64,000 nt of DNA, taken from the NCBI RefSeq assembly GCF_004331915.1, contig NZ_CP036528.1:2772273-2836272 (forward strand). Reading direction: 5' to 3'. Below are positions 25,202 to 35,172 of the stretch, piece by piece. Positions within the stretch are counted from its first letter, which is position 1; every line of letters starts with the position of its first letter. The position numbers and the translations under genes are program-made. The notes beneath the pieces are model-generated. The model made no database searches and was not told the origin of the DNA. It saw only the letters and a list, made by a program, of their open reading frames with translations. Source of the DNA: Ureibacillus thermophilus (GTDB lineage Bacteria; Bacillota; Bacilli; Bacillales_A; Planococcaceae).

Positions 25202-26941
25202 TTACACCAATTCCACTTTGATCCATTTTCTTACGCTATTGATGAACCATATTTTCGAACACTTTTTCAAATCGTCCAACGTTAAAACTTTTTCCTCAAT
25301 TTGCCCCGCTTTCAACAAATGCTCACGGAAAGTGCCTGCAAGAAGCCCGCTTGTGACAGGCGGCGTCCACAGCTTCCCATCGATTTCCAACACGACATTC
25401 CCGTTGATGAACTCTGTCAATTCCCCTCTTTCATTCCAAAGAAGAACATCAAAAATTCCTTCTGATGACGGCTTGAACTGCTCATACATATCCCGGTTCG
25501 TCGTTTTGTGATATAAAAACAAATGTTCCGAATGGATGGGACTTTTCGCAAGGGCCGCTTTTTTCGGAGACTGCATTTTCACAATCGGCTGCCCCTCAAT
25601 AGTACAGGCACCGTCTTGCTCCAAAAGCAATCGCACTTTCCATTGGCCCAAAGGATTCATGTTGGCAAATTCCTTCAGCTTCGTTTCCACTTCATCGATG
25701 TTGACAGCATACTGAAAATAGGTTGCCGATTTTTTCAAACGGTTGAGATGCTTGTCTAACAGAAAATACTCTCCATCATCCAACAGCAAACTTTCCAGCA
25801 ACTGAAACGCTTTTTCTTCCCTATTAAGAAAAGCGCATTTCGCAAGAACTTCATGAAATTCGTCTTCAGCGGTGGAGTCCCAAGTGATGCCCCCTCCGAC
25901 ACCATACATGGCTTTCCCTGTCTTATGGTCAATCATTACCGTCCGAATCGGCACGTTAAAAATGGCCTCCTGATCGGGCGTGATGTATCCAATGGCTCCG
26001 CAATACACTTCCCGAGGCGATTTTTCCAGTTTTGAGATGATTTCCATTGTGCTGGCTTTTGGAGCTCCTGTAATGGAACCGCATGGAAAGATGGCTCTTA
26101 GAACATCCACCAGTTCTGTGCCTTTTTTGAGCTTTGCAGTTACGGTGGATGTCATTTGATGAACAGTCGGATACTGTTCTACTTCAAATAATTTGGTCAC
26201 TTTCACCGTACCCGTTTCAGCAACGGCTCCCAAATCATTCCGCAATAAATCAACAATCATTACATTTTCTGCGCGGTTTTTTTCGGAATGATACAGCCAC
26301 TTTGCCTTTTCTTGATCTTCTTCAAAGGTTTTTCCCCTTTTAACTGTCCCCTTCATTGGGCGAGTTGTAATGTGGTTCCCTTCAATATGGAAAAACAATT
26401 CAGGAGAAGCTGATAGGATACTATGTTCGCCTGTATGAATGTAAGCGCAATAATTTGCCGCTTGAGCTTTTTTCATTTTATTGAATAATGCAAATGAATC
26501 ACCTTCAAATTGTGCATGTAAACGAATTGTATAATTCGTTTGATAGGTAATTCCCTTCGCAATGGAATTTTTAATAAATTGGATGGCTTCTCGATATTCC
26601 GATTCATTCGTATCAGGTTCCCACTCCGTCAATGAATGGAAACCTTGGCTTGCCATCACTTGATATGTAGGTTCTTTATAAAGGCCGAACCACAACAAAG
26701 GCATCTGATAATCCGCCTTTGTTTTTAATGAAGAGTCGAAAGCCGGGGCGCTCTCATAAGATAAAAACCCCGCCGCATAATACCCTTTCTTTACCCATTC
26801 TTGCACTTCTTGAAGACAAGTTAACACTTCATGCATTTGGCTGGCAGAAATGATTTTTTCCGGATGAAGAAAAGCAATAGGCTCAATCATCCCATTCGAT
26901 TTTGCAAATTCGAAATAGAGAAATGGCGTTAGTTCGTTCAT
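25202..26941 (-). CDS. pabB: aminodeoxychorismate synthase PabB fused to PabC-like lyase
   Basis: This 579-residue fusion joins aminodeoxychorismate synthase component I (about 1-350) to a class IV aminotransferase-like domain (about 375-579). The first half has the chorismate-binding motifs TTRPMKGTVKRG, VDLLRNDLG, FPCGSITGAPK and GVGGGITWDST. The second half (FLLDKHLNRLKKSA, GELTEFINGNVV) resembles 4-amino-4-deoxychorismate lyase PabC. Together with a glutamine amidotransferase (PabA, not seen here) it makes p-aminobenzoate for folate. ATG with AAAGGAAATG upstream. It stands alone rather than in a folate operon. Confidence 0.93.
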   Translation of the reverse strand: MNELTPFLYFEFAKSNGMIEPIAFLHPEKIISASQMHEVLTCLQEVQEWVKKGYYAAGFLSYESAPAFDSSLKTKADYQMPLLWFGLYKEPTYQVMASQGFHSLTEWEPDTNESEYREAIQFIKNSIAKGITYQTNYTIRLHAQFEGDSFALFNKMKKAQAANYCAYIHTGEHSILSASPELFFHIEGNHITTRPMKGTVKRGKTFEEDQEKAKWLYHSEKNRAENVMIVDLLRNDLGAVAETGTVKVTKLFEVEQYPTVHQMTSTVTAKLKKGTELVDVLRAIFPCGSITGAPKASTMEIISKLEKSPREVYCGAIGYITPDQEAIFNVPIRTVMIDHKTGKAMYGVGGGITWDSTAEDEFHEVLAKCAFLNREEKAFQLLESLLLDDGEYFLLDKHLNRLKKSATYFQYAVNIDEVETKLKEFANMNPLGQWKVRLLLEQDGACTIEGQPIVKMQSPKKAALAKSPIHSEHLFLYHKTTNRDMYEQFKPSSEGIFDVLLWNERGELTEFINGNVVLEIDGKLWTPPVTSGLLAGTFREHLLKAGQIEEKVLTLDDLKKCSKIWFINSVRKWIKVELV

Positions 26942-27087
26942 GAATCATTTCCTTTTCTGTTTAGAAATTTCTATACATAGTATAGTAAAATTGTGTGTTA
27001 TTGCAAATTTTTATTTTTTATCAACCATGAATCCAACAGCTTTAAGAAGAGAAAAGATGTGGCTGATTCATGCATAAATCCAGCAGG

Positions 27088-27456
27088 ATATTAGCCAAAG
27101 ATGGCACAATAATAGTCATTCTGCTTCAAATTTGTAAACATAATAGCCAGAGGAGGAAAAAAGGGAATATTGAGAGGCGATAATAGTCAAATAGAGGAAG
27201 ATATTAGTCATTTCTCCAAAGATAATAGTCAATCTTAAGAAGATAATAGCCATTGTGGAAAAATAGGGAATGAGAGGCGATAATAGTCAAATAGAGGAAG
27301 ATATTAGTCATTTCTCCAAAGATAATAGTCAATCTTAAGAAGATAATAGCCATTGTGGAAAAATAGGGAATGCTGAGAGGCGATAATAGTCAAAGTTGAT
27401 TCGATAATAGCCAAAATGCCAAGGATAATAGTCAAACTTGGCAAAATAATTGCCAA
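27088..27456. repeat. ATAATAGTCA/ATAATAGCCA degenerate repeat array
   Basis: About fifteen copies of an (A/G)ATA(A/T)TAG(T/C)CA core occur at irregular spacing of roughly 20-35 bases. The first is near 27089 and the last, with one change, near 27445. Spacer sequences differ, so this is not a CRISPR array. The reverse complement matches the TTGGCGATTATC core at 9.5 kb. The longest open frame here is only a translation of the repeat. Confidence 0.75.
27171..27370. repeat. perfect 100-bp tandem duplication
   Basis: Bases 27171-27270 and 27271-27370 are identical over 100 positions, each containing four repeat cores. A third copy starts at 27374 and diverges after about 21 bases. Confidence 0.9.
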
Positions 27457-27464
27457 AGCATTAG

Positions 27465-27511
27465 AAAAGAGCGAATGAGAAAGCCAATCATCATTCTCAT
27501 TCGCTCTTTTG
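27465..27511. terminator. terminator of the Wadjet operon
   Basis: GAGCGAATGAGAA at 27469 pairs with TTCTCATTCGCTC at 27494, flanked by AAAA and TTTT. It lies 17 bases beyond the jetC stop. Confidence 0.8.
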
Positions 27512-27527
27512 AATAAACCCACGTTTT

Positions 27528-30500
27528 CTAGAACAAAGACATTTGTTCCTTTTCTGTCAGTCTTTCCAACGCTTCTGGTTCATGGTCGCGGAAGTATGCG
27601 TGGTGGAGCCATTTTTCTGTTGTGACGATTTGTTTATTGGCTTGTTTGGCTTCACGGAGTTTGCAGCTATAAATTACAGGGAAATAATCCCGCAAAAACT
27701 TCCCTTCCGCATGGGCGGTCAATGCGATGATTTGAAATCCCAATTGTTCCGCAACAAAGAAAACCGGACTGAGCACATGATCGCTCGATGCTTTGCCGAA
27801 TGGATTGTCCAAAATCACCACCCGGCTGTGCTTCATGTTTGTTTTTTGATGCTGTTTCTTTTCAGCGACGTATTTTAACAAGCCCAAAAACAACGTCATA
27901 TTTTTGCTCCATTTTTCTCCGCCTGACCATACATTGCTCTGCTCCCAAGAATAGGACCTTGTCGACACTGTATTTTCGTTTGTCACTTTGCGGCAACTTA
28001 CTTTCATGCCTTCATTTTTCATCACCACTTGCAGAAGCTGTTTGGTTTGCAGCCACATTTCAATGTCATTCCGAACTTTCGTTTCATCCTGAAGGCCATT
28101 TTCTTTTACATAACGATCCGCCTCCAGTTGAAGCATAATCCACTCAATGTAATCGCGAATCCGCTGCTTACCTTCTTCTGCGTCCCATTGAGGGATCGTA
28201 AAAGTATAAATCGTTTTCCATTGATCCTCTTCTTTTACTTTTGTATGTTTTGGAATTTGTTTCAACTCTTCTACCACTGTTTTTAAATGGTTATGGATTT
28301 GGTTGATATATGCCTGCAATTCCTCATCTTTTTGCCGTATATGTTCATTGGCATAATTCGTCGACCGCTCGATTCGGATCATCATATTCTTTTTAAAATC
28401 CAATAACTCTTCATAACCCGTCTTATAATCCACACCTTCAATCGCCATTTTTTGCAATTTATTATCAGAAACCGTTGAACAAAACTGCTTATAAGCTTGT
28501 TTTTGGGCATCCACCGCTTCCTTTTCCTTCTCCACTTGTCCACTATGTTGCTCCAATTCTTGGATAATGGCTTTCACCATTTTCTTCCGATTATAGATAA
28601 AATCCATTTTTTCATTTTCACTTAAAGGGATTGTCACGACTTGTGGTGCGTTAAAATGATGTTTTTCAATGAATTTGATCAGCTCGCGTTCCGCTTCATC
28701 AATCTTGTTTTGCTCCCGTGACACTTGTTCCATCTGTTCATCCAAATAATTCTTCTCTTTTTGAAGCGCCTTCTTTTCTTCAGCAAGCTCTTCTTCCGCT
28801 TGGTTTAATGGAACGGAGAATGTGTAAATATCATGATCCGGAAAATTTTCACGGAAAAGCTGTTTCAAATGATTTCTTTTTCCTTTTTGCTCTTCCTTTG
28901 CAGAAAGCTTTTCTGTAACCTGTTTTTCCAACTTGTTTAATGCCTGTTTCAACTCTTTTATTTTGATAATCTTATTTTGCAATAAATGTTCTCCATCTGA
29001 TGGAAATTCCCAATGTTCATGCACATTTTCACATTCATTGCGGATCTGATCCATCTCTTCCTGCAGTTTAGTCAAATTGTGTTTGGCATTGGCCAGCTTT
29101 TCATTCAATTCTCCTATACTTTTTGACGCTTGATGGATTTTCAAATTCAGCGTCTGGATTTTGTCGCGGAGATTTTTCCGGCTTTCCCCGGTAAAAATTG
29201 GGGTCAATGATTGCACTTCTTTATACTCTTCATCATTTTTAAGAGAATCTAATTTCCATTTTAAATTTTGTTTGCGTTCCTCCAGTGCAGCCTTTTGTTC
29301 GTTATAATCCAATAATTGTGCGGCTAAATATGCTTTTTTGGCTTTTATATTGGCCAATACGTCTTTCAACTCTTTTTCAACTTCCTTGGCCTCTTTTACT
29401 TCACGGCAATAATGGAAATATTGATTCCCTTCCTGGATTTTCCGTTCAAGCCCTTGCATTTCTTCTTGGCAAAGTTCCATTTGTTCCCCGATGGTTGTGA
29501 TTTGATGCTTCAGATTCTTTCGCTGCTGCTCCGCATTTTCAATTTCTCTTTCGATTTGTTCGATTTTTAACATCGTTTCCGACCATCTTTTTTGAAAATC
29601 GGTCAGCCGTTCATATGGATAGTCTTTCAAAAATTGTTGGAAGGCTTGTAGGGCATATTCCCATTCTTTTTGTTCCGTTTCTTTCAGTTCTCTTTCCTTC
29701 GTCGCTTTTTCCGCATCCACACGGACTTTTTCTTTCCATTGCCCAAAGGTCTCTTCCATCATCCCTTTTTCCCAATGAGCAGGAATAATCCAGGATGGCT
29801 CCGGTTGGACGGCATCTTTCTTTATCTTCACCGCTTCTTCGGTCGTCAGTATTTGAATCGGGTATCGAAGTTCATCGGCAAGGTCTTCCACTTTCTTTTG
29901 CAATTCTTCCTTCGATTTATTGGTTGTAATCAAAGTGACAGCCCATAACGGATAGAAGACTTTTTCTTCATAATCCGCTTCATTCAGCATCTGCAAATAT
30001 TCAATACCCATTACACAATAGTCCAATTGATTTTTCCATGATTTTATCCGTTCTTCAATCAACGGATCGCTGAAAAATGTTTTCTGTTCCCCATAATCAT
30101 CGACTAAACGCAATGCCACCCGCTCTTTGTATAATAAAACCTCTTTTTCCTTTTTCAATTTTTCGATGGTTTCATAAAGCCGGTTATAAATGGAGTGTTC
30201 ATTTTCATAGACCGATTCCAGAATGGCCCATTGCGGTCTTAATCTTCCCAAAATTCGAATCAATTTTCTTTGTTCATTTTCAATTTGGCTTTTCTCGTTT
30301 TTCAATTGTTCTTTTGCAACATGCAAACCGTTCTTCTCATTTTTTAATTTTTCGATGGTTTCATCCAGCTCAATCGATTGCTTCTCTTTTTCCTTCTTCT
30401 CTCCGTGCAGCCGTATCAGTTCTTCATCCAAAAATTGATGGCGGTTTTGCCATTCGGCCATTTTCTCTTCCACTTGTTCGTGCTGTGGATTGGAAAGCAA

Positions 30501-31946
30501 CAATTGTTTCAACCTTTCGATATCCGCTTCCCTCATTTGGATGGTTTTCTGAACACCGGCGATTTCCCTTTGCTTATCCAAATCATGTTTTTCGATGGAT
30601 CGCTTTTCTTCCTGCAAAGTATCGATTTTCCTTACAATCGGATTGAGTTCGAATTGGATTTGTTCCATATTCTTTTTCATGTCATCCATCTGTTCAATAA
30701 AATGTCCGAGCAGCGCCTGCTTCGTTTCTTCCAATTGGTTTTGCAAATCCGAGAGCTCTTCTATTTCTTCCAGCTTCTTCATTTCGCTTTCAACAAACGC
30801 AATTTCCTTTTGATAATGATTCAAAAGTTGCTTGCATTTTGCAAATTTCAATGAATAATAGGCAAGGCTAAGTTGCTCCAGTTCTTCCTTTTTTGTGCCA
30901 TATTCAACATTTGCCAGATCATAATCTTTCTGCAGTTGTTCGTATTTTTCTTCCTCAACGGCAATCTGATAAGACGCCACTTTCACTTCATGTTCTTTTT
31001 TCTTTTGAATCCAAAGATTGAATTGCTCTTCATTCTTTTCCATTTCTTTTGCAACATCGATTTTTTGAATTTGAATCTCTTCCCAGATTCCCTTTGCCTT
31101 CTGCTTCGACTTGTCATAGGCAAGCTGGGAGGAATGCAGTTTTTCAAACGTTTGCACGTATTTTTCCAGTTGATGTTGGATTCGCTTGTTCTCTTCAATG
31201 GTTTCTTTCAGTTTTTTATAAAGTTTCAAATTATCCAGCTGTTTTTCAAAGATATCGGCAAAAAGGGTTGGATGATGACCCGCAATCGATTGTTCAACGG
31301 TCGGTATCAATAAGCGGTCAAATAACTGGGTGGTGTTTTTGCAGGCTTCGAAAAAGGCCTCGACGCCCCCTTCCGAGCTGTTGATCGTCACAATACTTTC
31401 CCATTCATCGGCAATAATATGGTATTGTTCTTCAATAAACTTCCGATATTCTTTGATTGTCGAAAACGTTCTTGCCGATAAAGGATATCGTTCCTTCATG
31501 CCATTGTAATAATCAAGCATTTCCCCCTTGTCGGCAGGTCTAGTGCCGCCTTGTCCTTCCCGAACAAAAGGAATGCCTTCGATTCCGTTCTGATCCCCTT
31601 CATCATATTCATAAACATAGCGGTAAGAATCCAATCCTTTATCCGTCATAAAAAGGGTCACCGCCGTCACAACATATCGCCGTGGACGTTCGTTGAGTAT
31701 CCATTCGATCGCAATATGGGCCGGGGCATTTTCCAACACCAAAGTGTTTTTAATTTTTCGATCCGCCAAATCGGTATGGGGAATCATCCCTTGCAATACC
31801 GTTTGGATAAAAACGGTCTTCCCTCCGCCGTTTTCAAGAAGAATCACCCCATTATATCCGTTGAATAAAAAGAGTTCATCATTATAACACTTGTTGCCTT
31901 CTTCATAGACAATATTGGTCAATCTGATTTTATTGATGGCCGGCAT
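27528..31946 (-). CDS. jetC: Wadjet SMC-like ATPase JetC
   Basis: This 1472-residue SMC/MukB-like protein is the motor of the Wadjet anti-plasmid complex, which extrudes DNA loops on circular DNA. Walker A is LLENGGGKT near residue 39. A very long coiled coil (about 270-1270) is broken near the middle by a hinge-like stretch. The ABC signature WSGGEKWSKN lies near 1348 and Walker B VVILDNPFGKASS near 1385. ATG at 31946 with AAGGAGGGACAAC upstream; it overlaps jetB by 17 bases. Last gene of the jetD-jetA-jetB-jetC operon. Confidence 0.9.
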   Translation of the reverse strand: MPAINKIRLTNIVYEEGNKCYNDELFLFNGYNGVILLENGGGKTVFIQTVLQGMIPHTDLADRKIKNTLVLENAPAHIAIEWILNERPRRYVVTAVTLFMTDKGLDSYRYVYEYDEGDQNGIEGIPFVREGQGGTRPADKGEMLDYYNGMKERYPLSARTFSTIKEYRKFIEEQYHIIADEWESIVTINSSEGGVEAFFEACKNTTQLFDRLLIPTVEQSIAGHHPTLFADIFEKQLDNLKLYKKLKETIEENKRIQHQLEKYVQTFEKLHSSQLAYDKSKQKAKGIWEEIQIQKIDVAKEMEKNEEQFNLWIQKKKEHEVKVASYQIAVEEEKYEQLQKDYDLANVEYGTKKEELEQLSLAYYSLKFAKCKQLLNHYQKEIAFVESEMKKLEEIEELSDLQNQLEETKQALLGHFIEQMDDMKKNMEQIQFELNPIVRKIDTLQEEKRSIEKHDLDKQREIAGVQKTIQMREADIERLKQLLLSNPQHEQVEEKMAEWQNRHQFLDEELIRLHGEKKEKEKQSIELDETIEKLKNEKNGLHVAKEQLKNEKSQIENEQRKLIRILGRLRPQWAILESVYENEHSIYNRLYETIEKLKKEKEVLLYKERVALRLVDDYGEQKTFFSDPLIEERIKSWKNQLDYCVMGIEYLQMLNEADYEEKVFYPLWAVTLITTNKSKEELQKKVEDLADELRYPIQILTTEEAVKIKKDAVQPEPSWIIPAHWEKGMMEETFGQWKEKVRVDAEKATKERELKETEQKEWEYALQAFQQFLKDYPYERLTDFQKRWSETMLKIEQIEREIENAEQQRKNLKHQITTIGEQMELCQEEMQGLERKIQEGNQYFHYCREVKEAKEVEKELKDVLANIKAKKAYLAAQLLDYNEQKAALEERKQNLKWKLDSLKNDEEYKEVQSLTPIFTGESRKNLRDKIQTLNLKIHQASKSIGELNEKLANAKHNLTKLQEEMDQIRNECENVHEHWEFPSDGEHLLQNKIIKIKELKQALNKLEKQVTEKLSAKEEQKGKRNHLKQLFRENFPDHDIYTFSVPLNQAEEELAEEKKALQKEKNYLDEQMEQVSREQNKIDEAERELIKFIEKHHFNAPQVVTIPLSENEKMDFIYNRKKMVKAIIQELEQHSGQVEKEKEAVDAQKQAYKQFCSTVSDNKLQKMAIEGVDYKTGYEELLDFKKNMMIRIERSTNYANEHIRQKDEELQAYINQIHNHLKTVVEELKQIPKHTKVKEEDQWKTIYTFTIPQWDAEEGKQRIRDYIEWIMLQLEADRYVKENGLQDETKVRNDIEMWLQTKQLLQVVMKNEGMKVSCRKVTNENTVSTRSYSWEQSNVWSGGEKWSKNMTLFLGLLKYVAEKKQHQKTNMKHSRVVILDNPFGKASSDHVLSPVFFVAEQLGFQIIALTAHAEGKFLRDYFPVIYSCKLREAKQANKQIVTTEKWLHHAYFRDHEPEALERLTEKEQMSLF

Positions 31947-32673
31947 GTTGTCCCTCCTTATCAAAACCGTAAAGAAACTCAAAAATCCCTTTGTTATATT
32001 CCACTGCCATGAAAAATCGCTGGATGATGGTCATCGCTTTTTCCGTCAAGGTGATTTCATTATTCCCGATTTCCCGGATCAACTGTTGGTCGCTCAAAAA
32101 CTTTGCAACCATATGCAGGAAGCTCATTCGGCTAATCGTATTTCCTGATTGCCGCTTAGCGGTTTCCTTAATATCATCCATATCATCCCATTTTTCGATG
32201 ATGGCGCTCCAATTGTAAGAAAACTCTTTTTCTGATGTTTTTAATTGTTCCTCATCATGGGATTTTAAATGATCAATCCGCTCCTGAATCAGCCGGATCC
32301 ATTCATCCATGCCGATAAATTGCCTTGTGGGATGCGGACTTTGATAGGAATCATAAAAACTGCCGAAAAGAACAAGTATGCAAAAATAAAGAAGATACAT
32401 ATCCGCATTCGTCGCACCGGAACGCAAATATTTCCGTTTAATCCACTCATTGCTTACATGGAATGGAGACAGCTTCGGTTCAGGAACGAGAAACAGTTCT
32501 TCACTCGTTTTGATTATTGCGCAATGCACTTCCTGGCTGAACAATTCAAGAAGGGCGCGCACATCTTCATCGGCATTATAGATTTGAACGGCCTCTTTGC
32601 CCAAAACCCCGTCCCTTGCCAGCTTCGTATATAGTCGAAAGGCTTGCAACACCGTTTGTTCAGAATAGTTCAT
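31930..32673 (-). CDS. jetB: Wadjet MukE-like subunit JetB
   Basis: This 247-residue protein lies between the kleisin-like JetA and the SMC-like JetC, the position of the MukE-like KITE subunit JetB. It is mostly helical with a winged-helix-like C-terminal part (NEITLTEKAMTIIQRFFMAVEYN). The segment YLLYFCILVLFGSFYDSYQ near residue 105-125 is amphipathic rather than a membrane span. ATG at 32673 is six bases after GGAGG. It overlaps both neighbours. Assignment relies on context and size more than on motifs. Confidence 0.8.
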   Translation of the reverse strand: MNYSEQTVLQAFRLYTKLARDGVLGKEAVQIYNADEDVRALLELFSQEVHCAIIKTSEELFLVPEPKLSPFHVSNEWIKRKYLRSGATNADMYLLYFCILVLFGSFYDSYQSPHPTRQFIGMDEWIRLIQERIDHLKSHDEEQLKTSEKEFSYNWSAIIEKWDDMDDIKETAKRQSGNTISRMSFLHMVAKFLSDQQLIREIGNNEITLTEKAMTIIQRFFMAVEYNKGIFEFLYGFDKEGQHAGHQ

Positions 32674-34168
32674 CTTCATCCTCCAACTTTATGTTCATTT
32701 CGCTGATGGAATAGCGATCTACTTTTTGAATGATCGCTTTATCTTCCGTAACGATTAATTTGCGTTTTCCCAATAATCGAAAGGCCTCATCAAAAACCGT
32801 TCTGCTTTCTTCATCATCCGTTCCCGCTTGAATAGGCGAACGTTGGTGGAGAACAATCCAAAAATCGTAGAAATACCGCATTTGGAATAGATTCTCCAAT
32901 AGATTTCTTTCGAGATAGGATATGAACTCGGATAACGTATTGCCGCTATTTTCTTCATAAGCCTTCAGAAAATGTTCCATCAGCTCTTTATATTTTTCTG
33001 AAATCCATTGTTTATATGAATTGAAGCTGTTTTCGTCATCCACTTCATAAAAGTGATATTCCACCTTCACTTTCCGGTCTTCTACAATATTCTGCTCTTC
33101 CAAAACAGCAAGCGGCGACCAAAATTCATTTTCTTCCACTTTCAAGAAAGGATGGAGAACGCCTTTCATCGCATCCAACGGCAAAGGGGTGGACACAATG
33201 AGAGACACGATATCTTGGTCGAAGTTAAAGGAATGCATGCCCGTATAATAAAGCGACTCCTGGGCTGTAATCAAAGTCGTGTTTTTCAAATGGAGCGTCT
33301 GATTCAGAAGCTCGGAATGTTCATAGTGCACTTTCTCCAATTCCCTGTTGATCTGCAAAATGTATTGATACGTTTTCTGCTCCTTTTGATGAATATTTTC
33401 GGCAAACAATCGTTCCCTCGTTTCTTTGACAAACTCCCTCAATTCTTTGAATTCTTCATCTTCCCGTTCCAGCCTCTGAAAAATATCATCAAGCAGCTCT
33501 TTATACCGCTCAAACGTTTCTTCGGACACAATGCTTCGCTGGATTTCATGCTTCAATTTGACAATGCGTTCCTGCAACGTCTCGACGGCCACCCGCATTT
33601 CATTGATTTGCCGAAGTGCCCCCTTAAATTCCCCCTTTTCCAGCTGTTTCCGTAAAATCAATTGGTTGATGGAAATTTGAAACTCACTGTAAAACTCCTT
33701 AGTTGCAAAAATCAATTCCAATCCATCTTCATCCAATGTGTAGAATTGGGTATTCGTTCCGGCATCAAAATCGTTCGCCTTCAAAATGGAATATTCAATG
33801 GTCTCCTCCGCCTTTTCCTCCCAATCAAAATAACCGTAGCTGCGTTTTTTTCCGTGGGTCGGGCGGAAATTTTGAATCAAGGATCTGGCCAGTTCTTCAT
33901 AGGTTTCCTCTTTCAGCATATACACTTCTTTCGTGGCTTCTTTTAAAAAGAAAGCCAACTCTTTGACACCTGTCCTTTGATTTCGCATCAACTTCTGTTC
34001 AAAGAAAAAAAGCAAAGTGAGGAGGCCAAGCCCTTTCATATCAATCTTCGTCCCATTTAAATCAACATCCCTTTTCCGATCCAGTTCATTCAATGGTTCA
34101 AACAGGGCGATGCGCCGGATCCGATCTCTATATCCGCTTAATAACGCTTGCATATCCATCTGTTCCAA
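32660..34168 (-). CDS. jetA: Wadjet kleisin-like subunit JetA
   Basis: This protein of about 502 residues has the layout of the MukF-like kleisin JetA. An N-terminal helical/winged-helix part (KGLGLLTLLFFFEQKL) is followed by a long coiled coil (about 180-290, rich in Glu, Lys, Arg) and a C-terminal winged-helix part (ISEMNIKLEDEDELF). It would bridge the JetC heads and bind JetB. TTG at 34168 with GGAGGGGAT upstream fits best; ATG at 34159 is also possible. It overlaps jetD and jetB. Confidence 0.82.
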   Translation of the reverse strand: MEQMDMQALLSGYRDRIRRIALFEPLNELDRKRDVDLNGTKIDMKGLGLLTLLFFFEQKLMRNQRTGVKELAFFLKEATKEVYMLKEETYEELARSLIQNFRPTHGKKRSYGYFDWEEKAEETIEYSILKANDFDAGTNTQFYTLDEDGLELIFATKEFYSEFQISINQLILRKQLEKGEFKGALRQINEMRVAVETLQERIVKLKHEIQRSIVSEETFERYKELLDDIFQRLEREDEEFKELREFVKETRERLFAENIHQKEQKTYQYILQINRELEKVHYEHSELLNQTLHLKNTTLITAQESLYYTGMHSFNFDQDIVSLIVSTPLPLDAMKGVLHPFLKVEENEFWSPLAVLEEQNIVEDRKVKVEYHFYEVDDENSFNSYKQWISEKYKELMEHFLKAYEENSGNTLSEFISYLERNLLENLFQMRYFYDFWIVLHQRSPIQAGTDDEESRTVFDEAFRLLGKRKLIVTEDKAIIQKVDRYSISEMNIKLEDEDELF

Positions 34169-35172
34169 TCGGATCCCCTCCAAATTTCCTGCAATTCTTT
34201 TGATTTTAAGATTTCCTGCGGGTAATACTTCCCTTGCGAAAACATCATCGCCAGTTGTTCTTGCTCCTTTTGCGGAAATTGGCTAATGAATTTTTCTTGA
34301 GCTTCAGTATATTGTCTTTGATATTCTTTTCCGGCGATCGGCTGTTTTTCAAGACAAGCTTTATAGAATGGCAATGCCAAATGGGCTTTGATTTTTTGGT
34401 TCAACGAATGCCAAATGGACACTCCTTCCCGGTCAATGTCGCCGAAATAGAAAAAATGATGCTGGGCGTTGACCGGATATTGATCCCGGAACTGTTCGAT
34501 GCTATGGATGATTTTCTTCCCACTTCCGTAAATCAATGTGGAAAATTCAGTGGATGGCAAAGCCGGAAGCAGACCTTGATAAGTCGTTTTATTTTCAACA
34601 ATGAGGTGAAACTGTGTCTCTTTTGATACCAGATTGGGATGGATGGCAAACATCAACGGGTCGGAAACAGGGATGATGTTAAAAGAATGGAAGAGTCCGA
34701 TACGCTCCAGCAGCTCTTTTCCCCCTTTTTCAGTGAGCCATTTTTCATCCTGGACCAGTTCAAAACTGCGCTCCGGTGCAGGAACGGACTCTTCCGGAAA
34801 ACCAAATGTTTTTATGTATTCATCGATTTTGATGAGATAAGGAAGATCGTGCCGCCAAATGGAAGGATCTTTTTTGTAATATTCATCAAGGTTTATGGAT
34901 GGATGGAACTTGTTGCGATAATGTTGAATCTCTTGATGGAAACCGGTTTGAAGCAGACTTTTATTGATCCGGTACTGAAAGGCGAGCGATGGATTTCTTG
35001 TCGTTCTTCCTTTAGACTTCACCATCTCCAAAATGCCTTCCTGTTCCAGCTTCAAAATAAAGCCGGCATATTCTTCGTATGTATGAAAGAAATTCCCCAT
35101 GATTACTTCCAATGCGGATAATCCTATCATTCTTTTCGGATAGCCATTAAGTGCGCGGTAAATTTCATCCAC
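34138..35172 (-). CDS. jetD: Wadjet Toprim nuclease subunit JetD
   Basis: This 344-residue protein is the plasmid-cleaving subunit. The C-terminal Toprim fold (topoisomerase VI-like) is marked by the glutamate in LIVENKTTYQGL near residue 187 and the acidic pair in YFGDIDREGVSIW near 245, which bind the metal ion. The N-terminal half is winged-helix-like (KRMIGLSALEVIMG, LKLEQEGILEMVKSKGR). GTG start with CGGAGGTAAGGATA upstream. It is the first gene of the operon, so the order D-A-B-C differs from the classic A-B-C-D and suggests type II or III Wadjet. Confidence 0.85.
   Translation of the reverse strand: MDEIYRALNGYPKRMIGLSALEVIMGNFFHTYEEYAGFILKLEQEGILEMVKSKGRTTRNPSLAFQYRINKSLLQTGFHQEIQHYRNKFHPSINLDEYYKKDPSIWRHDLPYLIKIDEYIKTFGFPEESVPAPERSFELVQDEKWLTEKGGKELLERIGLFHSFNIIPVSDPLMFAIHPNLVSKETQFHLIVENKTTYQGLLPALPSTEFSTLIYGSGKKIIHSIEQFRDQYPVNAQHHFFYFGDIDREGVSIWHSLNQKIKAHLALPFYKACLEKQPIAGKEYQRQYTEAQEKFISQFPQKEQEQLAMMFSQGKYYPQEILKSKELQEIWRGSDWNRWICKRY

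Noticed and set aside
27088-27456. CRISPR array
   Set aside because: The repeat core is about 11 bases and degenerate, spacing is irregular, 100 bases are duplicated exactly and no cas genes are near.
27304-27522. Minus-strand 72-residue frame at the repeat array
   Set aside because: Its protein is only the translation of the repeat core and the terminator.
30077-30854. Long plus-strand frames inside jetC
   Set aside because: Antisense shadows of the coiled-coil coding sequence, rich in Phe and Ser with no start signals.
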